DNA from: JACMOY01 sp038322575
GTDB lineage: Bacteria; Actinomycetota; Actinomycetes; Actinomycetales; Angustibacteraceae
Assembly: GCA_038322575.1 (NCBI GenBank)
Contig: JBBQGB010000004.1
Location: 23,505-87,504 of the forward strand
Length of the DNA: 64,000 nucleotides
Reading direction: 5' to 3'
Shown: in pieces, positions 43,541 through 52,531 of the stretch
Numbering within the stretch: position 1 is the first letter of the stretch
Layout of the letters: every line of letters starts with the position of its first letter
Translations under genes and position numbers: made by a program
Notes under the pieces: generated by a model
Database searches by the model: none
Told to the model about the DNA's origin: nothing
What the model saw: the letters and a program-made list of their open reading frames with translations, nothing else

Positions 43541-45343
43541 GTGCACACGACTGCTGACGCACCGGGATCGACGCGTCGGACGCTGCCGGTGGCCCTGCTG
43601 CCGGCAGCGGCGTCGGTGCTCGGGCTGCTGGTGGTGCTGCTGCTTGGCGGCGGCCTCGGGGTGCGGGTGGCCCAGGGACTCCCCGACCCCGGTGGGGTGG
43701 TCCGGTGGGGGCTGCCCCTGACCCGGCTCGCCGTCGACCTCAGCGCCCTGATGACCGTGGGCGCCCTGGTCGTCGCGGCGGTCCTCGCGCCGTCGGACGC
43801 CCGGGCGGGCACCGTCACCGGGACCGTCCGGGCGGCCGCCGGGTGGGCCGGCCTGTGGGCCGCGTCGGCCACGGCCGCGACGGCGCTCACGGTGGCGGAC
43901 GTCACCGGGATCCCGCTGCAGCGGCTGACGCTGGGCGAGGTAGCGACCGCCGCCTGGGCGCTTCCCGGCGCAAGGGCGCTGCTGCTGACGGCCGGGCTCG
44001 CGGCCACCGTCCTGGGGTGCCTGGCCGCCGGCCGCAGCCGTGGTCACGACGTCCTGGCGCTGGCCGTGGCGGTCGTCGCCCTCACCCCTCCCCTGTACGC
44101 CGGTCACGCGGCGCACGGCGGCGAGCACCAGGTCGCCACCGGCAGCCTCGTCGTGCACGTGGTCGCCGCCAGCGTCTGGGTGGGCAGCCTCGCCGCCCTG
44201 GTGCTGCACCTGCGTGGTGACCGCGTCGCCCGCGTCGCCGCCACCGAGCGGTTCAGCACCCTGGCCCTGGCCTGCTTCGGCGTCCTCGCCGCGAGCGGCG
44301 CCCTGTCGGCCGTGTCGCGACTCGGGACGTCCCGCGCGGGCTGGCTGTCGGCGTACGGCGCCGTGCTGGCCGTCAAGATCGCGGCGGTCGTCGTCCTCGG
44401 CGCCATGGGGTGGGCCCACCGGCGGTGGACGCTGGACCTGCTGCGACGCGGTCGGCCGGGTGCCTTCACCCGGCTGGCCGGCGTCGAGCTGCTGGTGATG
44501 GCGGCCACCGTCGGCGTCGCCGTCGCGCTGTCCCGCACCCCCGGTCCGGTCGACCAGGCCACCCTCGAACGGCTCGGCCGGTCTGCGGGTCCGGGGCTGG
44601 TCGAGCCGTTCTCGCTCACCCAGCTGGCTCACGACTGGCGACCCGAGCCGGTGCTGACCACCGTGGTCGTGCTGGCGCTCGCCGCCTATCTGACCGGGGT
44701 GCGTCATCGCGAAACCGCCTGGCCCCTCGGCCGCTCGACGGCCGCGGTCGGTGCCGCCACGGTGGCCGTGGCCACGCTCGGCCTGCCCACGGGGTACGAC
44801 GACCGGCCGCTGCTCGCCGTCCAGGTGACACAGACCCTGGTCCTCGCGCTCGTCGTGCCAACGTTGGTGGCGCTCGCTGCGCCCTGGCCGTTGCGCAATG
44901 GGGGTTTCGCGATCTCACCGACGAGCCGCGTGCTCCAGCCGATCAGCGGCTTCGTCGTCCTGGTGGCCACCGTGGCCATCGTGCTGCAGCCGTCGGTGCG
45001 CGCGCTGTCGGCCACGAGCACCCCGGCTCACCTGGTCGTGCTCGCTGCTGCCCTGGGCGCGGGCGCGTGGTTCGCCTGCGGTCTGCTGGCACCCAGCACC
45101 TCGGCGCGCCAGCGCGCCGAGGTGCTGGGCGCGAGCGCGGTGTTCCTCGCGGCGCTCGCGGCTGCGCTGGCGGCCGCGCCCGGGCCGGGTGCGGCCACGG
45201 CCGCAGCGGCGGCGCAGCTGGCCGACGAGCAGCGGGCGGCCTCGGTGACGGCCTGGTGCGCGGCACTTGGCGTGGCGTTGACGGCCGCGCTGCTGACGCG
45301 TCGGTCCACGGCAGGGTCACTGGTCCGCCCGGCCACCGGCTGA
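43541..45343 (+). CDS. CopD-like copper membrane protein with a second multi-helix domain
   Basis: A 600-residue protein with about 13 hydrophobic helices. The N-terminal half matches the CopD family: GHAAHGGEHQ, VHVVAASVWVGSLAALVLHL and LSAYGAVLAVKIAAVVVLGA. The C-terminal half (from about 370) has further helices and resembles a shortened cytochrome-c-oxidase assembly factor (CtaG) membrane region; this half is assigned with less confidence. CopD proteins pass copper into the cytoplasm or onto exported cuproenzymes. It starts at GTG 43541, two bases after the multicopper-oxidase stop, so it probably serves copper loading of that enzyme. Confidence 0.82.
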   Translation: MHTTADAPGSTRRTLPVALLPAAASVLGLLVVLLLGGGLGVRVAQGLPDPGGVVRWGLPLTRLAVDLSALMTVGALVVAAVLAPSDARAGTVTGTVRAAAGWAGLWAASATAATALTVADVTGIPLQRLTLGEVATAAWALPGARALLLTAGLAATVLGCLAAGRSRGHDVLALAVAVVALTPPLYAGHAAHGGEHQVATGSLVVHVVAASVWVGSLAALVLHLRGDRVARVAATERFSTLALACFGVLAASGALSAVSRLGTSRAGWLSAYGAVLAVKIAAVVVLGAMGWAHRRWTLDLLRRGRPGAFTRLAGVELLVMAATVGVAVALSRTPGPVDQATLERLGRSAGPGLVEPFSLTQLAHDWRPEPVLTTVVVLALAAYLTGVRHRETAWPLGRSTAAVGAATVAVATLGLPTGYDDRPLLAVQVTQTLVLALVVPTLVALAAPWPLRNGGFAISPTSRVLQPISGFVVLVATVAIVLQPSVRALSATSTPAHLVVLAAALGAGAWFACGLLAPSTSARQRAEVLGASAVFLAALAAALAAAPGPGAATAAAAAQLADEQRAASVTAWCAALGVALTAALLTRRSTAGSLVRPATG

Positions 45344-45485
45344 GTGACCGGCCGTGACCCTCGGCACGCGCTGGCTGCACCTCGTTCCAGGCGGCACCGG
45401 ACAAACCAATATTCCGCAACTTCTGGAGCGATACAGCGATACGGTCGACGCGCCGCAGGAGCAACTCTCTGCTGACGGGGACCGT

Positions 45486-48400
45486 ATGGGCACGAGTGAG
45501 AACTTCCAGAACGCCCAGGAGCGCATCGAGGTGCGCGTCCTCGGTCCGCTGCGAGCCCGCCGCGCCGACGGCTCCGTCGTCCCGGCAGACCAGTGGCGCA
45601 CCGCGCAGACCGCCGACCTGCTGCGCATGCTCGCGATGCGGGTGGGTGAGCCGATGTCGGTCGAGGTGATCATCGAGGCCCTCTGGCCGCAGGTGGACGA
45701 CCGGCACGGTCGGGCCAGCGTTCGCACCGCGGCCTCGCGCCTGCGCAAGGCGCTGGGTGCGGACTGCATCCAGCGCAGCATGGGTGGGCTCGTGCTCACC
45801 GGCGCGTGGGTCGACACGGCAGCCTTCGCCGGGCTGGCTCAGCAGTCGCGGCGGCACCTGGTGAACGGCCACCTCGCGTCGGCCGTGACCACCGCCCGCG
45901 AGGCCGAGGCGCTCTACCTCGACGCACTCGGGCCGGTGACCGACACGGCGGACTGGGTCGCCCGCGAGCGCGAGGCGCTCGCCGCGACGTTCCGCGCGAT
46001 GATCGCCGACGCCGCCGAGGCCGCCGCGACGCTCGCCTGGTGGCACGACGCCCGCGACCTCGCCGAGCAGACCCTCGTGGTCGAACCCTGCTCCGAGCGC
46101 GGCTTCCGCACCCTGATGCGCGCCCACCGCGGCCTGGGCGAGACCGCCCTGGGCCTGAAGACCTTCGACCGCTGCCGCCGGACCCTCGCCGACGAGCTCG
46201 GCACCGATCCCTCCCCCGAGACCCAGGCGCTGTACCGCGACCTGCTCGCCGACGAGCCCGAGGAGCCCGCGACGCCGGCGTTCAGCGGACGCACCCACGA
46301 GGTCACCTGGCTGCGCGAGGTCGCCGAGACGGCCTCAGCCACCGGTGCGGCCGCGGTGGTCCTGCTGGTCGGGCCACCGGGCTGCGGCAAGACCCGCGTC
46401 GTGGACCAGGCCTTCACCGGCGCCGGCCAACCGCTCGAGGTGATCGCCTGCGTGCCCGACCAGGACCCCTGGCCCGCCGTCGCGCAGGCCGCTGACGCCG
46501 CCCTCGCCCGCGCGGCGTCCCTGGACGTCAGCGCCGTCGAGCCGCTCGCCGTCCTGGTGGACGACGCGCACCGCCTCGACGACCCGACCTTCGAGCTGCT
46601 GCTGGGCAGGCTGGCCACCCTGCCGGGTGGGCTGTGCGTCGTCCTGGCCGGGCGGCCGGCCCTGGACGACGGACGCAGCCAACGCGCCCTCACCGCCCTC
46701 GGCACCCGTGCCGGGACGCTGCGGCTGCCGGCCCTCGCCGTCGAGGAGGTGAGCGAGCTGTGCGCGGCCGTCCTCGGCGGCCCGGTGACCGGCCAGCTCA
46801 CCGCCGCGGTGCGCTCGCGCACCGACGGCCGACCCGGCGACGTGGTGTGGCTGGTGCGGTCGTGGGCCAGCGCCGGCCGCATCGCCGCGACCAGTGCCGG
46901 TCTGGTGCTGCTCGACGGCGCCGCCGCGCACGCCCCCGGTGCCGACGACCGGCACCGGGTGGCCCAGGCACTGCACGCCCTGGCCGCCGACGAGCTCGAG
47001 GTCCTGCAGCTGGCCGCGGCCGCGGCCCGGCCGGTCACCCCCGCTCTGCTCACCTCCATGCTCGTCGCCGAGGCCGACGCCGACGCGGCCCCCGACGCCC
47101 ACCGCCTGCGCGCCGTCCTGGACCACCTGATCGACCTCGGGCTGCTCACGTGCACCGACGACGGCTTCGTGGCCCGCGATCCGCTGCTCGCCGACCAGGT
47201 CCTGGCCTGGGCCCGGCCCAGCGCCCGCCGGCGGCTGCACCGCCGGGTGGCCCAGAGCGCGGTGAGCTCGGCCGAGCGCGTCGAGCAGTGGGGGCTGGCC
47301 GGCGAGACCGAGCTGTCGAGCGCCGCGGCCATGTACGCGGTCGACGACGCCGTCGAGGAGCACGACTACGAGCGCGCCCGGCTGCACCTGCGCCAGCTGT
47401 GCCGCGCCCAGGACGCCTCGGACGCCGCCCCGGCCGACCGGCTCGAGCTGCTCGAGCGGTGGGGCGACGTCGCGCTGGCGCTCGGGCGCACCCACGAGTC
47501 GCACGCGGCCTTCGCGGCTGCGGCGTCCGTGGCGCGCGCCCACCAGCTCTCCGACCTGACCCGGCTCGAGGCCAAGTGCATGGCCAGCCTGGCTGGCTCC
47601 ACGTCGTCCCCCGCCGACCCCGACCCCCCGCCGGCGGTCGCGGCCCCCCGCAGCCACCCGGCGGTGGCCCCGGCGCGGCAGGGCGCTCCCGCCACCGCCG
47701 CCCCCCGGGTCCCCGGCTTCTACCCCGGCGCGCCCACCCACCGCGACGACCTCAGCGTCCGGTTGCACCGGGCGGTCGGACAGGCCGACGAGGACGGCGA
47801 CCCCGCCCGGCGCGCGGCTGCGCGGGCCGAGCTGGTCGCCGAGGTATGCGTCCCGCGCCGCAAGTTCCGTGCCGCACGGCGCTGGACCAGCGAGGCGCTG
47901 GACATCGCGCAGGACCCCCTGGACGCGGTGCGGGCCTTGTCGTCCTCGTGCCTCGCGGCGGTCGCCCTCGGCGAGACCGGCACCGGCGAGGCCGCGCTGC
48001 AGCGGCTGCAGCAGCTGTTCGAGACGGGCGACCCCGACGGCCCGTTCGATCCGGACGTCGCCGCGCTCGACGCCCTGCTGGCGCACGACCTCGGCCTGCC
48101 GGACTTCGCCGAGCGCTACGTCACGGCCGCGACGCTGGGTGTGTTGGACGACCCGCGCTCCCACCAGTGGGTGGCGATCCGGGTCGCCACCGAGCGCAAC
48201 GACCTGACCGCGGCGCAGACCGCCGACAAGGAACCCACCCCGGACGACGCCAGCCCCCTGGTGCGCACCCTGCGCGGGTGCGCCTCGGCCGCGCTCGCCA
48301 TGGAGGAGGGCGACGCCGCCCGGGCCCACACCCTGCTGCTGGACGTCCTCGACGTCGCCGACCGCACCGGCGTGACGCTGTGCGTCCCCGAGGCCGTCGC

Positions 48401-48884
48401 CCGGCTCATCGTGCTCGAGGCCCAGCACGACCTGGCCAGCGCCCGGCAGCGGTTCGAGCACTTCGAGGCGATCGTCGGCAGCGACACCTGGCTGCCGCGT
48501 GAGAACGTGCTCAAGCTGCTCGCCCGGGCGGCGGTCCGCGCCGCGGACGGACGCCCCGACGACGCGGCGGCCACGGCCGCTGCCGCCGCCGACACGGCCG
48601 AGGACGCCGGGCTCGTGCTGCTCGCGTCCCTCGCCCACCGCCACCGTGCGGTGCACCTGACCGAGGCCGGGCGGTCCTCCGAGGCTCGCCTGGCCTCGGC
48701 CACCGCCGCCCGCTGGCGGCGCTCGGCGTTCCCGGCCCGCGGACCCGGGCGCACGACGATCGACGTGCGGTCGGCGACGCCACGGCCGGTGTCGCTGGGC
48801 CTTCGGAGGCTGACGCAGCGCACCTCCGCCGGCGACTGGCGTCTGCAGGCGGCCCCGATGCTCGCCGCTCCTCCCCTGTGGTGA
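45486..48884 (+). CDS. Large BTAD/AAA/TPR transcriptional regulator (SARP-like)
   Basis: A 1132-residue regulator. An N-terminal winged helix of the SARP/AfsR type (about 13-105, EVRVLGPLRARRADG and RASVRTAASRLRKALG) is followed by the bacterial transcriptional activation domain (about 110-255). An AAA/NACHT-like ATPase follows, with Walker A VGPPGCGKTRVVD (about 296) and Walker B LAVLVDDAHRLDD (about 355). The last 500 residues are alpha-helical TPR-like repeats with a Pro-rich insert near 720-755. ATG 45486 is preferred to an in-frame GTG at 45354, since the extra 44 residues show no fold. An AT-richer upstream stretch with a doubled GCGATAC near 45430 may be its promoter. No biosynthetic cluster accompanies it. 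Confidence 0.85.
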   Translation: MGTSENFQNAQERIEVRVLGPLRARRADGSVVPADQWRTAQTADLLRMLAMRVGEPMSVEVIIEALWPQVDDRHGRASVRTAASRLRKALGADCIQRSMGGLVLTGAWVDTAAFAGLAQQSRRHLVNGHLASAVTTAREAEALYLDALGPVTDTADWVAREREALAATFRAMIADAAEAAATLAWWHDARDLAEQTLVVEPCSERGFRTLMRAHRGLGETALGLKTFDRCRRTLADELGTDPSPETQALYRDLLADEPEEPATPAFSGRTHEVTWLREVAETASATGAAAVVLLVGPPGCGKTRVVDQAFTGAGQPLEVIACVPDQDPWPAVAQAADAALARAASLDVSAVEPLAVLVDDAHRLDDPTFELLLGRLATLPGGLCVVLAGRPALDDGRSQRALTALGTRAGTLRLPALAVEEVSELCAAVLGGPVTGQLTAAVRSRTDGRPGDVVWLVRSWASAGRIAATSAGLVLLDGAAAHAPGADDRHRVAQALHALAADELEVLQLAAAAARPVTPALLTSMLVAEADADAAPDAHRLRAVLDHLIDLGLLTCTDDGFVARDPLLADQVLAWARPSARRRLHRRVAQSAVSSAERVEQWGLAGETELSSAAAMYAVDDAVEEHDYERARLHLRQLCRAQDASDAAPADRLELLERWGDVALALGRTHESHAAFAAAASVARAHQLSDLTRLEAKCMASLAGSTSSPADPDPPPAVAAPRSHPAVAPARQGAPATAAPRVPGFYPGAPTHRDDLSVRLHRAVGQADEDGDPARRAAARAELVAEVCVPRRKFRAARRWTSEALDIAQDPLDAVRALSSSCLAAVALGETGTGEAALQRLQQLFETGDPDGPFDPDVAALDALLAHDLGLPDFAERYVTAATLGVLDDPRSHQWVAIRVATERNDLTAAQTADKEPTPDDASPLVRTLRGCASAALAMEEGDAARAHTLLLDVLDVADRTGVTLCVPEAVARLIVLEAQHDLASARQRFEHFEAIVGSDTWLPRENVLKLLARAAVRAADGRPDDAAATAAAAADTAEDAGLVLLASLAHRHRAVHLTEAGRSSEARLASATAARWRRSAFPARGPGRTTIDVRSATPRPVSLGLRRLTQRTSAGDWRLQAAPMLAAPPLW

Positions 48885-48961
48885 GCGCGACGACCGTCGG
48901 GGTCACCGCAGGGCGTTAGGCTCGGCTCCCACCACCTCGACAGGGCCGGGAGCCAGTGCGC

Positions 48962-49918
48962 ATGGGCGAGATCGTCGTGTTCAGTGGGTCCGCCCACCCC
49001 GAGCTCGCCGCAGAGATCTGCTCGGTGCTGGGGGTCGAGCTCGCCCCCACGCACATCCAGCGGTTCAGCAACGACTGCCTGCAGGTGCAGCTGCGCGCCA
49101 ACTGCCGCCAGCGCGACGTGTTCATCGTGCAGCCGCTGGTGCCGCCGGTGCAGGAGAACCTCGTCGAGCTGCTGCTGATGCTGGACGCCGCCCGCGGGGC
49201 CTCCGCGGCGCAGATCACCGCGGTCATCCCGCACTACGCCTACGCCCGGTCGGACAAGAAGGACGCGCCGCGCATCTCGATCGGGGGCCGGCTGGTGGCC
49301 GACCTGATCGCCACCGCGGGCGCCGACCGGGTCATGACCATGGCCCTGCACGCGCCGCAGGTGCACGGGTTCTTCTCGGTGCCGGTCGACCACCTGACCG
49401 CGCTGGGCGACCTCGCCGCCCACTACAAGTACACCGACCTGTCCAACACCGTCGTCATCTCACCCGACCTCGGCAACGCCAAGCCGGCCACCGCGTTCGC
49501 CCGCTTGCTGGGCGTCCCGGTCGCGGCCGGCAGCAAGCGCCGGCTGGGTGACGACACCGTCGTCATCGACTCGATCGTCGGGGACGTCGACGGCAAGGAC
49601 GTCATCATCCTGGACGATGAGATCGCGACCGGCGGCTCGGTGGTGCAGCTGCTCGACACCCTCAAGGCCCGGCGGGTGCGGCGGGTCTCGATCGCGTGCA
49701 CGCACGGGCTCTTCACCGGCCCCGCGATCCAGCGACTGTCCTCGCGCGACGACATCGACGAGATCGTCACGACCAACACGGTCCCTCAGGCCGGTCACTA
49801 CGGGCTGCCGAACCTCGAGGTGCGTTCTGTCGCACCGCTGTTCGCCGAGGCCATCGACCGCATCCACCTGGGTGAGTCAGTCAGCAGCCTGTTCTCCGAC
49901 GTGCCCACCCACGGCTGA
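48962..49918 (+). CDS. prs: Ribose-phosphate diphosphokinase (PRPP synthetase) paralogue
   Basis: A 318-residue enzyme that makes PRPP from ribose 5-phosphate and ATP. It has the family blocks VVFSGSAHPELA, the flexible-loop region YAYARSDKKDAPRISIGGRL, VISPDLGNAKPATAFARLLG, the PRPP loop VIILDDEIATGGS and an ACTHGLFTGPAIQRL block. Several positions differ from the usual bacterial enzyme (SDKKD where QDRKD is usual; VQPLVPPVQENL where QS/PT-x-NLMEL is usual), so this is a divergent paralogue and the housekeeping copy is likely elsewhere. ATG 48962 is used; GTG 48956 is possible. The last 42 bp overlap a convergent gene. Confidence 0.85.
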   Translation: MGEIVVFSGSAHPELAAEICSVLGVELAPTHIQRFSNDCLQVQLRANCRQRDVFIVQPLVPPVQENLVELLLMLDAARGASAAQITAVIPHYAYARSDKKDAPRISIGGRLVADLIATAGADRVMTMALHAPQVHGFFSVPVDHLTALGDLAAHYKYTDLSNTVVISPDLGNAKPATAFARLLGVPVAAGSKRRLGDDTVVIDSIVGDVDGKDVIILDDEIATGGSVVQLLDTLKARRVRRVSIACTHGLFTGPAIQRLSSRDDIDEIVTTNTVPQAGHYGLPNLEVRSVAPLFAEAIDRIHLGESVSSLFSDVPTHG

Positions 49919-50341
49919 GGCGCTGCGCCGGAAGAACGCGATGTGCTCGCTCAGCACGTCCTGCGCGTGCAGCGCCCACCAGGCGCACAGCAGCGCCAGG
50001 GGCAGCTCGACCAGCGCGGCGAGCACCACCGCGATGACCTGCTCGGCGCCCGGCGCCGACGTCACCACGTCGAACCACGCGTCCACGACGAGCAGCGTGG
50101 CCGTGGCCGTCGCGGTCAGCGCGAAGTACCGCGAGCGGTGGTGCGCCGTCCACGCGGTGCCACCGAGCAGCAGCACGAGGGCGATGTCGAAGCCGGTCCA
50201 CGCCAGGTCGTAGTGCCGGGCCACGGCCCGCTCGGGCAGCTCGATCGCCAGATACGCCGTCCAGGGCACCAGGCACAGAGCCAGCCCGGCGAACACCGGG
50301 CCCAGTCGGCCGGCGAGGGGCGGTCGGCGGTCGCTGCTCAC
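49877..50341 (-). CDS. Four-helix membrane protein of unknown function
   Basis: A 154-residue protein with four hydrophobic segments: VFAGLALCLVPWTAYLAI, YDLAWTGFDIALVLLLGG, YFALTATATATLLVVDAW and VLAALVELPLALLCAWW. The block RHYDLAWTGFD and the acidic VDAWFDV are reminiscent of small uncharacterised actinobacterial membrane proteins. No function can be given. It starts at GTG 50341, only 5 bp after the aminotransferase stop, so it probably belongs to the same transcript. Its C-terminal 42 bp overlap prs. Confidence 0.75.
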   Translation of the reverse strand: MSSDRRPPLAGRLGPVFAGLALCLVPWTAYLAIELPERAVARHYDLAWTGFDIALVLLLGGTAWTAHHRSRYFALTATATATLLVVDAWFDVVTSAPGAEQVIAVVLAALVELPLALLCAWWALHAQDVLSEHIAFFRRSASAVGGHVGEQAAD

Positions 50342-50345
50342 GCGA

Positions 50346-51791
50346 TCAGCGTGTCACAGGGACGCCGGCCCGTCCGGCGGGCCGGCACGGTGAGCTGCCC
50401 GCGGCGCCCACCACGGCACCCGCCCAACCCGGCAGCGGCCGTGGGTCCGGGGTCGGCGCCCACCGGCCTTCGACCAGGCCGTACGTCCACGCCGGCCCCG
50501 CGTGCACCAGGCGGACGACGGCGGCCAGCAGCCGGTCGACGTCCGCGCTGCTCGTCCCGACGCCCACGCTGGCGCGCACCGCGCCGTCGGGCAGGCCGAG
50601 CCTGGCCAGCAGGGGGTGGGCGCAGAACTTCCCGTCCCGGACGCCGATCCCGTGCTCGGCGGACAGGTAGGCCGCCACCAGCCCCGGCGCGACGCCGTCC
50701 ACGGTGAACGTGACGACCCCGATCGAGGACGGCGCGTCGGTGAAGGCCCGGTGCACGCCGACACCGGGTATCGCGGTCAGCCCGTCGACCAGCCGGTCGC
50801 GCAGCCCCGCCTCGTGCACCTCCAGCGCCGCCTCGGGCAGCCCCAGCAGCTGCTCGCAGGCGGTCGCGAGCGCGACCGCGCCGAGCACGTTGGGCGTCCC
50901 ACCCTCGTGCCGGGCCGGCGCGCACGCCCACTCGACGTCGACCTCGGCCGTCGGCTGCGACCCGCGGTCGGACACCCAGACCTGTTGCACCGCACCGCCA
51001 CCGGCGAGGTGCGGCGTCCCGCGGTCGAGCCAGTCGCGTCGTCCGACGAGCACGCCGGTGCCGTAGGGGGCGTACAGCTTGTGGCCGCTGAACGCGACGT
51101 AGTCGGCGCCGCTGGCGTCCAGGTCGATGCGCCGGTGCGGCGCCAGCTGGGCGGCGTCGACGACGACCCGGGCGCCGTAGCGGTGCGCCAGCGCGACCAC
51201 CCGCTCGACCGGCAGCTCCTCACCCGTGACGTTGGACGCGCCCGTGACCGCGACGAGTGCTGCGGCGCGGTCGCGCAGCGTCTGCTCCAACGCCTGCAGC
51301 GTCGCCTCGACGCTCGGGCCGGTGGGCACGCAACGGTGCGGGCCGCGCTGCCACGGCAGCAGGTTCGCGTGGTGCTCGGCGTCCAGGAACACCACGTCAC
51401 CCCACGGGGGCAGGCAACCCGCCAGCAGGTTGAGCGCGTCGGTGGTGTTGCGGGTGAAGACGACCACGTCCCCAGCCCGGGCACCCACGAAGCGGCCGAC
51501 GGTGGCCCGTGACCGCTCGAGCACCGCGGTGCTCACCTGCGAGGCGTAGCCCGCCCCGCGGTGGACGCTCGCGTAGAACGGCAGCACCTCGTCGACGAGG
51601 GCCGCGACGGCGGCGAGGGCGGGCGCACTGGCTGCATAGTCCAGGTTGGCGTAGCGCACCTGCTCGCCGGTGACGAGCGGCACCTGCAGGTCGGCGCCGA
51701 CGACGGCCAGCAGCGGGTGGATCGTCGATTCGGCCGAAGCGCTGTCGCACAACAGGTTCTGGGCCAATGAGATCGTGGCGTTCGGGGACAT
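50346..51791 (-). CDS. Class V aminotransferase, cysteine-desulfurase-like
   Basis: A 481-residue PLP enzyme of the SufS/Csd group. NLDYAASAPALAAVAALVD at the N-terminus, the aldimine-forming Lys in AFSGHKLYAPYGTGVL, the upstream VVVDAAQLAPH with the PLP Asp, and HRGAGYASQVSTAVLERSR fit the family. The C-terminal region contains VTFTVDGVAPGLVAAYLS. The usual active-site Cys loop (RxGxHCA) reads RDGKFCAHPLL, so a Cys is retained. No suf scaffold genes are near, so it could be a desulfurase for another sulfur pathway or a related lyase. A CAAGTGCC two-unit element lies 238-304 bp upstream. Confidence 0.82.
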   Translation of the reverse strand: MSPNATISLAQNLLCDSASAESTIHPLLAVVGADLQVPLVTGEQVRYANLDYAASAPALAAVAALVDEVLPFYASVHRGAGYASQVSTAVLERSRATVGRFVGARAGDVVVFTRNTTDALNLLAGCLPPWGDVVFLDAEHHANLLPWQRGPHRCVPTGPSVEATLQALEQTLRDRAAALVAVTGASNVTGEELPVERVVALAHRYGARVVVDAAQLAPHRRIDLDASGADYVAFSGHKLYAPYGTGVLVGRRDWLDRGTPHLAGGGAVQQVWVSDRGSQPTAEVDVEWACAPARHEGGTPNVLGAVALATACEQLLGLPEAALEVHEAGLRDRLVDGLTAIPGVGVHRAFTDAPSSIGVVTFTVDGVAPGLVAAYLSAEHGIGVRDGKFCAHPLLARLGLPDGAVRASVGVGTSSADVDRLLAAVVRLVHAGPAWTYGLVEGRWAPTPDPRPLPGWAGAVVGAAGSSPCRPAGRAGVPVTR

Positions 51792-52028
51792 GACAGCACT
51801 CCAGGAGCTCTGGGGCCTCAGCCGTCGGGGCCCGCGCTTGCGCCGACACCTCGCCGGCACCTGGTCCTCACCCGGGGCACCCCGCCGCGGTGGGAGGGTT
51901 GCCGGCCAGCGAGCCGGGGCTTGACGCTGGCACTCATGACCTTGGCCACGACGGTAGCGCCGTCCCGATGACCATCCAAGGGCTGACACGTCAGGTCTCA
52001 GATGCTGGACTCAGCAGTCGGCCGGGAT

Positions 52029-52095
52029 CCAGCACTTGCTGCAGCAAGTGCCATTCGCAGAGCACGGACAGTGGCACGTAGTGCAGCAAGTGCCG
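52029..52095. repeat. CAAGTGCC two-unit element, copy B
   Basis: Unit 1 (52029-52052) is a palindrome with arms GCACTT/AAGTGC around TGCA. Unit 2 (52079-52095) is identical over 17 bp to unit 2 of copy A. The cores at 52045 and 52087 are 42 bp apart, the same as in copy A. It lies in the 314-bp stretch 51792-52105 between the aminotransferase start and the response-regulator stop; apart from a GGAG before the aminotransferase ATG I see nothing else there. Confidence 0.6.
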
Positions 52096-52105
52096 ACACC
52101 GGAGG

Positions 52106-52531
52106 TCAGTCGGCGGGGGCGGTGTCCACGGTCATCGCGACGTCGGCGAGCGCGAGGTCGACGGCGCGGATCTCGATCAGCCGGCCCACCCAGGTCAGCA
52201 GGTGGTCGACGTCGAAGGGCTTGGGCAGGTAGTAGCTCGCGCCGGCCTGCCAGCCAGCCCAGGTCGTCCCGTCGTCCCCGGCCGCCGTGAGCAGCAGCAC
52301 CGGCAGATCCTCGCACTCGGGCATCGCGCGCAGCCGGGTGAGGACGTCGATCCCGCTCAGGCCCGGCATCATCACGTCCAGCACCAGGCAGTCCGGCTGC
52401 CGCTCGGCCACCCTGGCCAGCGCGCTCGGGCCGTCGGCGCACTCGTCCACGTCGTACCCGTCGAGCTCGAGCACGTCGCGCACCAGGTGGCGCACCGGCT
52501 CCTCGTCGTCGACGACCAGCACGTAGGTCAT
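52106..52531 (-). CDS. Single-domain response regulator (CheY-like)
   Basis: A 141-residue receiver-only protein. Asp8-Asp9, phospho-acceptor Asp52 in LVLDVMMPGLSGIDVL, LLLTAAGDD and Lys in YYLPKPFDVDHL are all present. About 20 extra residues follow the receiver fold. No DNA-binding or output domain is attached, so it must act through protein contacts. It overlaps the histidine-kinase stop by four bases (ATGA) and is its obvious partner. The conserved Trp-containing insert TTWAGWQAG in the beta4-alpha4 region is unusual for CheY. Confidence 0.9.
   Translation of the reverse strand: MTYVLVVDDEEPVRHLVRDVLELDGYDVDECADGPSALARVAERQPDCLVLDVMMPGLSGIDVLTRLRAMPECEDLPVLLLTAAGDDGTTWAGWQAGASYYLPKPFDVDHLLTWVGRLIEIRAVDLALADVAMTVDTAPAD

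Noticed and set aside
51890..52081. A 63-residue plus-strand frame in the aminotransferase/response-regulator gap
   Set aside because: No ribosome site, no homology that I recognise, and it runs through the repeated palindromic element, so it is probably non-coding.
52011..52110. A Cys-rich minus-strand reading (GTCCTTCHCPCSANG) across copy B of the CAAGTGCC element, like a ribosomal-peptide core or Cys leader
   Set aside because: There is no ATG, GTG or TTG start with a ribosome site in that frame near it. Copy A reads a stop in the equivalent place, and the spacer codons are not conserved. The Cys pairs come from the palindromic DNA repeat TGCTGC. A cysteine-responsive leader peptide stays a remote alternative.
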